Positions 1 to 6,040 are shown, counted from the first letter of the stretch. The stretch is DNA of 6,040 nucleotides from an uncultured Sphingomonadales bacterium (GCA_903868655.1 CAIPWG010000547.1:1-6040); one strand, 5' to 3'. Translations and numbers: made by a program. Notes: generated from the sequence alone by a model not told the origin.

Positions 1-953
1 CCAAACACCATCGTCAACGCGGCCCCGATGCCCAGCACGCGCGCAGCGCTTGTGTGATCCGCCCAGTATCCGGCCACCACGATTCCCGCCGCAAGCGCAA
101 AATTGGCAATCAACTGCACAGTCAGAAAGCTCTGCCGTGAATATCCGAGCTGCCCCGAAAACGACAAAGCAAATGTCGTCGACAGATAGAAGATCGCGAA
201 ACAGGCGACCACCCCGGCCATGCCTGCGACCACAGCGCCGGGATAGTCGACGAACAGTCGCCCGACAGGCACACGCGGAGGAGGCGCCACTGCGAGCGCA
301 GCCTGAAATGCAGGGGTTTCGCTGACTTTCAGCCGTACCCAGAGCCCCAGCAGCACCAGAACAGCGCTCGCCAGAAACGGAACGCGCCAGCCCCAGCCAG
401 CGAAGGCGGGTGCTGGCAAGGCAAGTGCAAGAAGCAGGAACAGGCCATTGGCAAACAGAAAACCAATCGGCGCGCCCAGCTGCGGTGCCGCGCCAAACCG
501 CGCCTCCCACCCTTTAGGCGCATTTTCCACTGCCAGCAGACTCGCCCCACCCCATTCCCCGCCAAGGCCAAACCCCTGCCCAAACCGCAACAGGCACAGA
601 AGTGCGGGTGCCACTGGCCCAGCCATCGCGTATGTCGGCAAGAAAGCGATCGCGAGCGTAGAGGCGCCCATCAGCATCAAGGATGCCACGAGTGTCGATT
701 TGCGCCCTACTCGATCACCAAAATGGCCAAAGGCTATCGCACCGACAGGCCGGGCCACAAACGCCAGACCAAACGTCATGAAGGCCAGCAGAGTTTGCGC
801 AGCCGCCGATTGTGCCGGGAAAAACAAGGGCCCGATCACCAAAGCGGACGCGGTGGCATAAATATAGAAATCGTAGAATTCCACGCCTGTGCCGACCAAA
901 CTGGCAATCAAAACGTGCGCGTGGACCCGCAGTGGATTGTCCTGTTGCGCCAT
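1..953 (-). CDS. MHS-family MFS transporter (metabolite:H+ symporter), 3' end beyond window
   Basis: Inner-membrane secondary transporter, probably proton-driven uptake of a small organic acid, osmolyte or similar metabolite. The reading frame is open without a stop from the start to the window edge (317 residues visible; family members are usually about 420-450). Family marks, numbered from Met at 953: GTGVEFYDFYIYATAS at 21-36 (the MHS helix-1 signature), GHFGDRVGRK at 76-85 (MFS motif A in the loop between helices 2 and 3), RFGQGFGLGGEWGG at 123-136 and APQLGAPIGF at 155-164. About eight of the expected twelve hydrophobic helices are present; a degenerate second motif A (GYWADHTSAARV) lies at 295-306. 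An ATG also occurs at 959, but a GGGGAG sequence sits 8 nt before the ATG at 953 and only 2 nt before the other, so 953 is preferred. It is transcribed divergently from the chemoreceptor. Substrate cannot be deduced: the family includes citrate, alpha-ketoglutarate, shikimate and proline/betaine carriers. Confidence 0.93.
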   Translation of the reverse strand, partial: MAQQDNPLRVHAHVLIASLVGTGVEFYDFYIYATASALVIGPLFFPAQSAAAQTLLAFMTFGLAFVARPVGAIAFGHFGDRVGRKSTLVASLMLMGASTLAIAFLPTYAMAGPVAPALLCLLRFGQGFGLGGEWGGASLLAVENAPKGWEARFGAAPQLGAPIGFLFANGLFLLLALALPAPAFAGWGWRVPFLASAVLVLLGLWVRLKVSETPAFQAALAVAPPPRVPVGRLFVDYPGAVVAGMAGVVACFAIFYLSTTFALSFSGQLGYSRQSFLTVQLIANFALAAGIVVAGYWADHTSAARVLGIGAALTMVF

Positions 954-1129
954 CTTCATCGCTCCCCGATCGTCACTTGGTCGAAACCTTGCCAAATCCT
1001 TGCCGCTCGCACTGTGCGGACCGCGTGAAAGCACCTACCCCTGCTTTTTGGCAATGCAAAGCGCTGCGGGCCTAAGCCAATACCCAAAGTGATCGCAAAC
1101 ACGAAAACGAAGCAGAGGGTATCGGTAAT

Positions 1130-2521
1130 ATGTTGACGTGGTTCGAGCAACGCGCGCCCATTCGTGAAAAGTTTCAGGCATTGCGCCAGGTGCTTGGTCT
1201 TTTGGGTGCAATTGCGTTGGGTGCGACAATATGGGCCGGGCTTGGCGGAGGGGTCATACTGCCAGGGATCCTTGCGGGTCTCAGCCTGATCGGCGTCCTG
1301 GTTACAATGACCGTTGCCGCACGCCTGGTCTGCGAGCCCTATGTTGCGACAGTGGTGCGGATGGAGGGACTGGCCAATGGCGACCTCGATAGCCCGATCG
1401 CCTATGCCAACCACAGCGACTGTGTCGGCCGGATGGTTGCGGCGATGGACGTTTTCCGTATCCATGCGCAAAAAGCCAGTTCTGAGCATGATCTCGAACT
1501 CATCCTGTCGGCCGCAGGCAAAGGCCTGTCACGCCTTGCCGAAGGTGACTTGAAGACCCAGATGATCGAACAACTGCCAGCGAAGGCAGAAATGCTGCGC
1601 CAGCATTTCAACAGCGCGATTGCGTCGCTCGAACAGACGCTGTCAGTGGTGGCCCAATCGTCACATTCCATTGCCAATGCGTCGGGCGAAATCCGCTCGG
1701 CTTCACACGATCTGGCCAACCGCACCGAACAACAGGCTGCGGCAATTCAAGACGCCAACACCGCGATGAAAAATGTGACAGCGCTGGTCGAACGCAACAC
1801 GACCAGCGTGATCGAGGTTAATCAGGCCATTGCCGATGCGCACAAAGAGGCAACCCAAGGCGGCCGGATTGTGGAAGACGCGGTTTCGGCGATGACCAAG
1901 ATCCAGTCCTCATCGCAGGAAATCAGCCAGATCATCAATGTGATCGACGCGATTGCATTTCAGACCAATCTTCTGGCGCTGAACGCCGGGGTAGAAGCCG
2001 CGCGGGCCGGTGATGCCGGTCGTGGTTTTGCCGTGGTTGCCAACGAAGTTCGGGCGCTTGCCCAGCGCAGCGCCGATGCCGCACGCGAAATCAAGAATCT
2101 GATCAACACCAGCAGCTTGCATGTGGGCCAAGGGGTCGATTTGGTGGGTGCGACCGGCAAGGCGCTGGGACAAATCGTCAACCAGGTCGGTGAAGTGTCG
2201 GTGCTGGTCCAATCGATTGCCCAATCGGCCAAACAGCAAGTCGAAATGTTGTCGGGTGTATCAACCACTGTGACCCAGATGGATGTGATGACCCAACAGA
2301 ATGCCGCGATGGTTGAACAGAGCAACGCGGCGGCACAAAGTCTGGCCGATGAGGCGGGCCGTCTTTCGGGCAATGTCAGCCGGTTCAATCTCCATGGCGA
2401 ACGGACGATGCACCGCCCTGCTCCGTCGCAACCCGTCGCCTCACGTCCCCGCGCGGTTCCCGTAACGCACGGCAATCTGGCGATCAAACCTGTTGCGTCC
2501 GACGATTGGAGCGAGTTCTAA
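1130..2521 (+). CDS. Methyl-accepting chemotaxis protein with minimal periplasmic part
   Basis: Chemoreceptor that controls CheA/CheW signalling to the flagellar motor. The 463-residue protein has a short cytoplasmic N-terminus (MLTWFEQRAPIREKF), then two hydrophobic helices at about 21-38 and 43-65 separated by only a few residues, so there is no periplasmic ligand-binding domain. A HAMP-like segment follows (about 67-112, with EGLANGDLDSPI), then a second one (about 126-172, with LSRLAEGDLKTQM). The long helical signalling domain contains the conserved hairpin tip FQTNLLALNAGVEAARAGDA (277-296) and GRGFAVVANEVRALAQRS (297-314). After a proline-rich linker (428-455) it ends in DDWSEF, which fits the x-W-x-x-F tether that recruits CheR/CheB in other receptors. 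GAGGG lies 10 nt before the ATG at 1130. No other che or fla genes are visible. The signal sensed is unknown; it may act through the membrane or a partner. Confidence 0.95.
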   Translation: MLTWFEQRAPIREKFQALRQVLGLLGAIALGATIWAGLGGGVILPGILAGLSLIGVLVTMTVAARLVCEPYVATVVRMEGLANGDLDSPIAYANHSDCVGRMVAAMDVFRIHAQKASSEHDLELILSAAGKGLSRLAEGDLKTQMIEQLPAKAEMLRQHFNSAIASLEQTLSVVAQSSHSIANASGEIRSASHDLANRTEQQAAAIQDANTAMKNVTALVERNTTSVIEVNQAIADAHKEATQGGRIVEDAVSAMTKIQSSSQEISQIINVIDAIAFQTNLLALNAGVEAARAGDAGRGFAVVANEVRALAQRSADAAREIKNLINTSSLHVGQGVDLVGATGKALGQIVNQVGEVSVLVQSIAQSAKQQVEMLSGVSTTVTQMDVMTQQNAAMVEQSNAAAQSLADEAGRLSGNVSRFNLHGERTMHRPAPSQPVASRPRAVPVTHGNLAIKPVASDDWSEF

Positions 2522-2530
2522 AGGTTGCCT

Positions 2531-2561
2531 ACCCGGAACAAGTTCCCTACTTGTTCCGGGT
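2531..2561 (+). repeat. Perfect 13-bp inverted repeat (hairpin) between the chemoreceptor and helicase genes
   Basis: Bases 2531-2543 (ACCCGGAACAAGT) are exactly complementary to 2549-2561 (ACTTGTTCCGGGT), with a 5-base loop TCCCT and a possible further G-U pair at 2530/2562. The structure begins 9 bases after the chemoreceptor stop codon, the usual place for a transcription terminator, but no T-run follows on either strand. A classical Rho-independent terminator is therefore doubtful. It could be a 3'-end stabilising stem for the chemoreceptor mRNA. It may also simply be the symmetrical surround of the LexA-type operator that it contains. The candidate helicase start codons TTG 2551 and GTG 2560 lie in its right arm. 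Confidence 0.8.
2542..2556 (+). promoter_or_regulatory. Putative LexA (SOS) box, GTTC-N7-GTTC, at the helicase start
   Basis: The bases read GTTC CCTACTT GTTC, an exact match to the direct-repeat operator GTTC-N7-GTTC established for LexA in alphaproteobacteria. It lies in the short gap between the chemoreceptor stop (2521) and the first well-conserved helicase residues. Finding this eight-base pattern by chance in a gap of about 60 bp is unlikely (roughly 1 in 500, counting both strands). UvrD is an SOS gene in E. coli, so the target makes biological sense. Weak points: no convincing -35/-10 pair is visible. A poor candidate is TTGCGT at 2493 and TTCTAA at 2516 with a 17-bp spacer, which would put the box about 15-30 bases downstream of the transcription start. 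Confidence 0.6.
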
Positions 2562-4863
2562 GACTCTGACCCCTGCCCCCAATTCGCGCGAACTCCCCGC
2601 ACTGCCCGACTGGATCGAGCGGCTCAATCCACCGCAACGTGAAGCGGTTCTGACCACCGACGGGCCTGTGCTGATGCTGGCCGGCGCGGGCACGGGCAAG
2701 ACCGCGGCCCTGACCGCACGGCTAGGCTGGTTGTTGCGGCAACGACTGGCATGGCCGAGCGAAATTCTATGCGTCACTTTTACCAACCGTGCGGCGCGCG
2801 AAATGCGCGAACGGGTTGGCGCCGTAGTTGGCGCCGCGGTCGAAGGCATGCCTTGGCTGGGCACATTCCACGCCATTGCAGCCAAGATGCTGCGACGGCA
2901 TGCCGAACTCGTCGGGCTGAACGCGACATTCACGATCATTGATACCGATGACCAGTTGCGCCTGCTCAAGCAACTGATCCAGGCCGAAGGTCTGGACGAC
3001 AAGCGCTGGCCGGCGCGACAACTGGCCGGGCTGATCGACCGCTGGAAAAACCGCGGATACAACCCCGCCGATCTTGACGCGCTGGAAAACGAGGCCTGGG
3101 CCAATGGCAAAGGGCAGCGGTTCTACACGCTTTATCAGGATCGTCTGCGTACGCTCAATGCTTGCGACTTCGGCGATCTGCTGCTGCACATGCTCAACAT
3201 TTTCCGCAAACATCACGATGTGCTGGAATCGTGGCAGCAGCGGTTCAAATATATCATGGTCGACGAGTATCAGGACACCAATGCGGTGCAGTACTTGTGG
3301 CTAAGGCTGCTTGCGCAGACGCGCCGCAATTTGTGCGTGGTGGGCGACGATGATCAGTCGATTTATTCATGGCGCGGCGCAGAAGTTGCAAATATCCTTC
3401 GATTTGAAAAGGATTTTTCTGGCGCAAAGGTTATTCGACTTGAACAGAACTATCGTTCCACACCGCACATTCTGGCTGCAGCATCGGGGCTGATCGCGGA
3501 AAACTCCGAACGTCTTGGCAAGACGCTGTGGACCGAACGCAACGGCGGCGATCAGGTGCGGGTGATCGGTATCTGGGACGGCCCCGAAGAGGCGCGCCGG
3601 GTAGGCGAAGAGATCGAACGGCTCGAACGCGAAGGATGCCCGCTCGACGCGATTGCGATTCTTGTGCGCGCGCAGTTTCAGACGCGTGAGTTTGAAGACC
3701 GCTTTTTGCAAATCGGGCTGGCCTATCGCATCGTCGGCGGTTTTCGTTTCTACGAACGCGCCGAAGTGCGCGATGCGCTGGCTTATTTGCGGCTGATCGC
3801 ATCGCCTGCCGACGATCTGGCCTTTGAACGAATCTGGAACACGCCCAAGCGGGGTCTGGGTGACAAGACACTGGAAAAACTGCATCGGTTTGCGCGCGCG
3901 CAAGCCATCCCGATGCTGCGCGCAGCCCACGACATCGCCGATACCGACGAATTGCCAACGCGGGCGCGCACGACTTTGATTGCGCTGGTGCGCGATTTCG
4001 CCCGTTGGCGCGACAGCGCGGCCTCGCTTACCCCCGCCGAACTGGCGCGCACGGTGCTGGATGAAAGCGGCTATACCGCAGCCTTGCAGGCCGAGCGTAC
4101 GACCGAAGCCAACGGACGGCTGGAAAACCTTTCCGAACTCGTCCGAGCGCTGGAAGAATACGAAACGCTGTCGGACTTTCTCGAACATGTCAGCCTGGTG
4201 ATGGATAACGAGGCCAACACCAATGAGGCCAAAATCACGCTCATGACCATGCACGCCGCCAAAGGTCTGGAATTCGATCAAGTTTTCCTGCCAGGCTGGG
4301 AGGAAGGTGTGTTCCCTTCGCAACGCTCGCTCGATGAAGGCGGGCTGGCCAGCCTCGAGGAGGAACGCCGGCTGGCCTATGTGGCGATCACCCGCGCACG
4401 CAAACGCTGCACAATCCTTCATGCGGCGAACCGGCGTATCTATGGCCAGTGGACAAGTTCGATCCCGTCGCGGTTTGTCGGCGAATTGCCCGCCGAACAT
4501 ATCGAGGAAGAAACGACGTTGACTGGCGGTGCGTCTTTATGGCGAGCGCAGTGGTCCGAACATGCCGACCCTTTTGCCGACGCAGTGCGATCCAACCCCT
4601 CGAAAGTCTCCAGCCGCGGGCCAGGGTGGCAGCGCGCCGCTGCAGCCCCGATTGATGTTGTGCCGCGCCGGATTGCAGAGCCGTCACGCAGCGCGGCCAG
4701 CTTTGCCGCCAAGCCGCGTACCGATATCGCGGTCGGGGCGCGCGTGTTTCATGACAAGTTCGGGTATGGGCTTGTCGCTGAACAAGACGGCAACAAACTT
4801 GAGATCGATTTCGACAATGCCGGGCGCAAGCGGGTAATCGACAGCTTTATCAAGCCCGCCTGA
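2560..4863 (+). CDS. uvrD: UvrD/PcrA-family ATP-dependent DNA helicase (SF1A)
   Basis: A 3'-to-5' DNA helicase that unwinds DNA in nucleotide-excision and mismatch repair and removes proteins from DNA. All superfamily 1A motifs are intact. With GTG 2560 as residue 1 they are: Q motif LNPPQ (22-26), Walker A AGAGTGKT (41-48), motif Ia VTFTNRAAREM (72-82), GTFHAIAAKMLRRHAE (101-116), Walker B VDEYQDTN (234-241), motif III GDDDQSIYSWRGAE (262-275), motif IV LEQNYRST (294-301), motif V TMHAAKGLEF (563-572) and motif VI EERRLAYVAITRARKR (601-616). A C-terminal Tudor-like PcrA/UvrD segment (GARVFHDKFGYGLV) occupies about residues 726-767. There is no in-frame ATG before Walker A, so the start must be non-ATG: GTG 2560 (767 residues), TTG 2551 or TTG 2506 (785 residues, overlapping the chemoreceptor by 16 bases). 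None has a clear ribosome-binding site. I prefer 2560 because sequence beyond it resembles nothing conserved. The name pcrA would be equally valid. Confidence 0.96.
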   Translation: MTLTPAPNSRELPALPDWIERLNPPQREAVLTTDGPVLMLAGAGTGKTAALTARLGWLLRQRLAWPSEILCVTFTNRAAREMRERVGAVVGAAVEGMPWLGTFHAIAAKMLRRHAELVGLNATFTIIDTDDQLRLLKQLIQAEGLDDKRWPARQLAGLIDRWKNRGYNPADLDALENEAWANGKGQRFYTLYQDRLRTLNACDFGDLLLHMLNIFRKHHDVLESWQQRFKYIMVDEYQDTNAVQYLWLRLLAQTRRNLCVVGDDDQSIYSWRGAEVANILRFEKDFSGAKVIRLEQNYRSTPHILAAASGLIAENSERLGKTLWTERNGGDQVRVIGIWDGPEEARRVGEEIERLEREGCPLDAIAILVRAQFQTREFEDRFLQIGLAYRIVGGFRFYERAEVRDALAYLRLIASPADDLAFERIWNTPKRGLGDKTLEKLHRFARAQAIPMLRAAHDIADTDELPTRARTTLIALVRDFARWRDSAASLTPAELARTVLDESGYTAALQAERTTEANGRLENLSELVRALEEYETLSDFLEHVSLVMDNEANTNEAKITLMTMHAAKGLEFDQVFLPGWEEGVFPSQRSLDEGGLASLEEERRLAYVAITRARKRCTILHAANRRIYGQWTSSIPSRFVGELPAEHIEEETTLTGGASLWRAQWSEHADPFADAVRSNPSKVSSRGPGWQRAAAAPIDVVPRRIAEPSRSAASFAAKPRTDIAVGARVFHDKFGYGLVAEQDGNKLEIDFDNAGRKRVIDSFIKPA

Positions 4864-4869
4864 ACAGGT

Positions 4870-5064
4870 TTACAACTGTCCGCTTTGGGCGGCGTTTTCC
4901 TGCGTGATGATAAAATTGAAGGTATTGGTCAGCGAATTGCCCACGGCACCCATCGCCGTGATCGCAACAATCGAGATCAGCGCGGCCATCAAGCCATATT
5001 CAATGGCCGTGGCACCCGCTTCGTCGCAACGCAGATCTTCGAAAAATGCGGTAAACAGTGTCAT
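4870..5064 (-). CDS. Flp-family type IVb pilin (prepilin subunit)
   Basis: Small 64-residue structural subunit of a Flp/Tad pilus, a surface fibre for attachment and biofilm formation. The sequence has a short leader (MTLFTAFFEDLRCDEAG) and then the processing site G17|ATAIEYGLMAAL. Cleavage after Gly17 would place Glu at +5 and Tyr at +6 of the mature pilin, the hallmark of Flp pilins. One hydrophobic helix (about 20-46) follows, with a short polar tail NAAQSGQL. GGGGAGG stands 6 nt before the ATG at 5064, a strong ribosome-binding site. The gene converges on the helicase gene, with a 6-bp gap. No prepilin peptidase, secretin or TadA ATPase gene is nearby, so either the assembly genes are elsewhere or this is an orphan copy. 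The transposon remnant begins about 110 bp upstream and may have changed its regulation. Confidence 0.92.
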   Translation of the reverse strand: MTLFTAFFEDLRCDEAGATAIEYGLMAALISIVAITAMGAVGNSLTNTFNFIITQENAAQSGQL

Positions 5065-5100
5065 GATACGCCTCCCCGGCGCCCGCTCCTTGCTGCGTGC

Positions 5101-5160
5101 GCTAGGTATTTTTACGTATATAGCCCAAAAATATCATTAATTTTGATAATAAAATTCGGC
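5101..5160 (-). promoter_or_regulatory. AT-rich upstream region of the pilin gene, likely containing its promoter
   Basis: This stretch is sharply richer in A and T than the rest of the window and lies 37-96 bases before the pilin start. It contains inverted repeats AATTTT-GATAAT-AAAATT (5139-5156) and TATCA-N7-TGATA (5132-5148), and on the minus strand a TATATA element (about 5117-5122) that could serve as a -10 box. No good -35 partner is seen, so the promoter assignment is inference from position and composition. Confidence 0.35.
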
Positions 5161-5172
5161 AATGCCTGTAGA

Positions 5173-5191
5173 TGTCAGCGGTGATTGGCAC
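5173..5191 (+). mobile_element. Candidate outer end of the decayed transposon (TGTCA terminus)
   Basis: The sequence TGTCAGCGGTGATTGGCAC starts at 5173, 14 bases outside the stop codon of the transposition ATPase remnant and just inside the AT-rich pilin upstream region. Transposons of the Tn5053/Tn402 (TniA/TniB) and Tn7-like kinds end in 5'-TGT, often TGTCA, so this is a reasonable position for the element boundary. No matching inverted copy or target duplication can be found inside the window because the other end is missing. The call rests on position and the first five bases only. Confidence 0.3.
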
Positions 5192-5204
5192 GGCTCTGGC
5201 AGCG

Positions 5205-5757
5205 TTAAGTGACGCCGATCACCAGCGTGCTGCGGGCCGCTTCGACCACATCCTCGGTGATGACGGTCAGCTCGTTGAGACGTAGGATGCGCTCGATCTG
5301 GACGAACAAGCGATGCAGCAGCCGGAAGTTGCCTCCGGTCATGCGCACGATCGCGGCGACCGCCTGGGCCGTCGGTGAAGTCGGCATCGTCCAATGAGAG
5401 TCCGAGGTCGCGCCAGCGCCTCGTCAGCACGAACGCCAATTCCTGGTCCTGCAATGGTCGATAGTGATGGGCGAAACCCACCCGGCTGAAGAGCTGAGGG
5501 TAGCGCGCCATGCGCTTGTCGATCCCCGGCATGCCGATCAGGATGATGCCGATCCCCCGTCGATCGAACAAGTCGCGCAGCTATTCCAGCGCTGTCGTTG
5601 TCAGCCGCTCGGCCTCGTCCACGATCAGTAACTCCACGTAACGGGTTGTGTGGTCGATGATCTTGCACTTGCTCTCAACGCAGGGGCGAACGTGATCGTC
5701 GATGCACATGTCAGCGCGGCTGATAAGGTTCGGCACGTCATGCCGCAGCTCGCGCAG
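5205..5757 (-). pseudogene. TniB/MuB-like transposition AAA+ ATPase, broken remnant
   Basis: Remnant of the ATPase that selects target DNA for a Mu/TniA-type DDE transposase. Reading from about 5757 down, the frame contains NLISRA, KIIDHTTRYVELL and Walker B LLIVDEAERL (about 5599-5628), then a TAG at 5581-5583 replacing a residue in TTTALE-x-LRDLFDRRG. After it come sensor-1-like GIILIGMPGIDKR, an arginine-finger region YPQLFSRVGFAHHYRPLQ and GLSLDDADFTD. A one-base insertion near 5369-5370 then shifts the frame; coding resumes as AQAVAAIVRMTGGNFRLLHR and ends LVIGVT at the TAA 5205-5207. The Walker A part is missing: the frame hits TGA at 5770-5772, where resolvase DNA has replaced it. About 185 codons survive, and I would expect a full gene of this kind to have roughly 270-330. 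No intact transposase gene is in the window. The family assignment is from memory of related sequences, not a search. Confidence 0.8.
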
Positions 5758-5911
5758 GCTGTCGGATCGTCAGCAAAAGGAACTGCGCCGCATGTACGAC
5801 ACCGATGATTATTCAATCAGCGATCTGGCCGAGGTGTTCTCGATATCGCGGCCGACTGTGTACCGGACGCTTGGGCGCCAACCCGCCACGCCTGCGACAA
5901 GGCCAGTATGA
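5756..5911 (+). pseudogene. Serine recombinase (resolvase/invertase) C-terminal helix-turn-helix fragment
   Basis: The plus-strand frame reads RLSDRQQKELRRMYDTDDYS and then ISDLAEVFSISRPTVYRTLG, ending RQPATPATRPV before the TGA at 5909-5911. This matches the DNA-binding domain (HTH_7 type) at the end of Tn3-type resolvases and DNA invertases, with the recognition helix SRPTVYRTL. The catalytic domain, with its serine and arginine residues, is absent. The frame runs back to an ATG at 5702, but those first 18 codons are antisense to the transposition ATPase remnant and look nothing like a resolvase, so the open frame is a chimera made by rearrangement. The fragment of about 50 residues is not expected to recombine DNA. 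In an intact element it would resolve cointegrates at a res site. Confidence 0.72.
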
Positions 5912-5914
5912 TAT

Positions 5915-5925
5915 TGTCCGATAAT
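5915..5925 (+). promoter_or_regulatory. Possible resolvase binding half-site (res-like)
   Basis: TGTCCGATAAT matches TGTCYGATAAT, the outer part of the half-site consensus recognised by Tn3/gamma-delta resolvases. It begins 4 bases after the stop codon of the resolvase fragment. A proper res site has three inverted pairs of such half-sites over roughly 120 bp and normally lies upstream of the resolvase gene. No convincing inverted partner is visible within the next 30 bases. It may be a surviving piece of a res site or a coincidence. Confidence 0.3.
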
Positions 5926-6040
5926 CCCAATCGCAAAGTCTTTTTTGGTCAGATCAAGTGCGTAAGGTCCGACCAACCATACGCTACCTCGTGCAAGGTC
6001 GTATTGCCTTCCGTGACTTCCTTCTCAACGATGATCGCGC
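5926..6040. other. Unassigned tail, no gene recognised
   Basis: Two competing frames run off the right edge. On the plus strand an ATG at 5908 overlaps the resolvase stop as ATGA and reads MILSDNPNRKVFFGQIKCVR onward without a stop. On the minus strand a frame enters from the edge, reads AIIVEKEVTEGNTTLHEVAY and then GWSDLTHLI, and stops at TGA 5952-5954. The minus frame is a little more GC-rich at third codon positions (21 of 29 against 28 of 44 codons). Neither resembles a protein I recognise, and at this length both may be chance. A loose direct repeat (GTGCGTAAGGTC at 5958, GTGCAAGGTC at 5991) is also present. Confidence 0.3.

Noticed and set aside
448..861. A 137-codon plus-strand open frame in the left part
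   Set aside because: It is antisense to the MHS transporter, whose signature motifs are unmistakable on the minus strand.
1073..1122. Possible flagellar sigma-28-like promoter (TAAG then 15 bases then ATCGCAAA) and an ATACCC/GGGTAT inverted repeat before the chemoreceptor
   Set aside because: The second promoter element matches GCCGATAA poorly, and six-base arms about 30 bases apart are expected by chance.
956..1489. A 177-codon open frame on the minus strand across the divergent gap and the chemoreceptor start
   Set aside because: It is antisense to a clearly conserved chemoreceptor gene, its translation resembles no family, and it has the residue mix of a shadow frame.
3367..4500. A 377-codon open frame on the minus strand within the helicase gene
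   Set aside because: It is fully antisense to helicase motifs III-VI; long antisense frames are common in GC-rich genes and this translation has no recognisable domain.
5130..5156. Possible CtrA site (TTAA-N7-TTAA) in front of the pilin gene
   Set aside because: Only one TTAA half is present at the needed spacing, and the region is so AT-rich that half-sites are expected by chance.
5702..5755. The first 18 codons of the 5702-5911 open frame as the real start of a small HTH protein
   Set aside because: They are antisense to recognisable ATPase coding sequence, so this start is a by-product of the rearrangement.
1..6040. CRISPR array, tRNA, rRNA or riboswitch
   Set aside because: No regularly spaced repeats, tRNA-like cloverleaf or known riboswitch core was seen on either strand.

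Overview
The window looks like chromosomal DNA of a moderately GC-rich alphaproteobacterium, most likely a member of the Sphingomonadales. This rests on the style of the chemoreceptor N-terminus, the helicase sequence as I remember it from that group, and an alphaproteobacterial-type LexA box. No marker gene fixes the genus.

Layout. Bases 1-953 (minus strand) hold most of a metabolite:H+ symporter (MHS-type MFS permease) whose C-terminus lies off the left edge. A 176-bp divergent gap follows. Bases 1130-2521 (plus) encode a methyl-accepting chemotaxis protein with two transmembrane helices, almost no periplasmic loop, two HAMP-like segments and a CheR-tether-like C-terminus. Directly behind it is a UvrD/PcrA-family DNA helicase (plus, to 4863). 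The junction between these two genes contains a perfect 13-bp hairpin, and inside it an exact GTTC-N7-GTTC motif, the alphaproteobacterial SOS (LexA) operator. The helicase converges, with a 6-bp gap, on a 64-codon Flp-type (type IVb) pilin gene on the minus strand (4870-5064).

The last ~870 bp (from about 5173) are decayed mobile DNA. They hold the C-terminal two thirds of a TniB/MuB-like transposition ATPase (minus strand), broken by an amber codon and a one-base insertion and lacking its Walker A end. Joined to it in the opposite orientation is the C-terminal helix-turn-helix of a serine resolvase (plus strand). Four bases after the resolvase stop is an 11-bp match to the Tn3/gamma-delta resolvase half-site consensus. 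The final ~115 bp cannot be assigned.

The intact genes do not form one pathway: nutrient uptake, chemotaxis, DNA repair and surface pilus are simply neighbours. I found no clear undescribed system. The observations most worth checking are the putative SOS box/hairpin at the helicase start and the rearranged transposon remnant upstream of the pilin gene.
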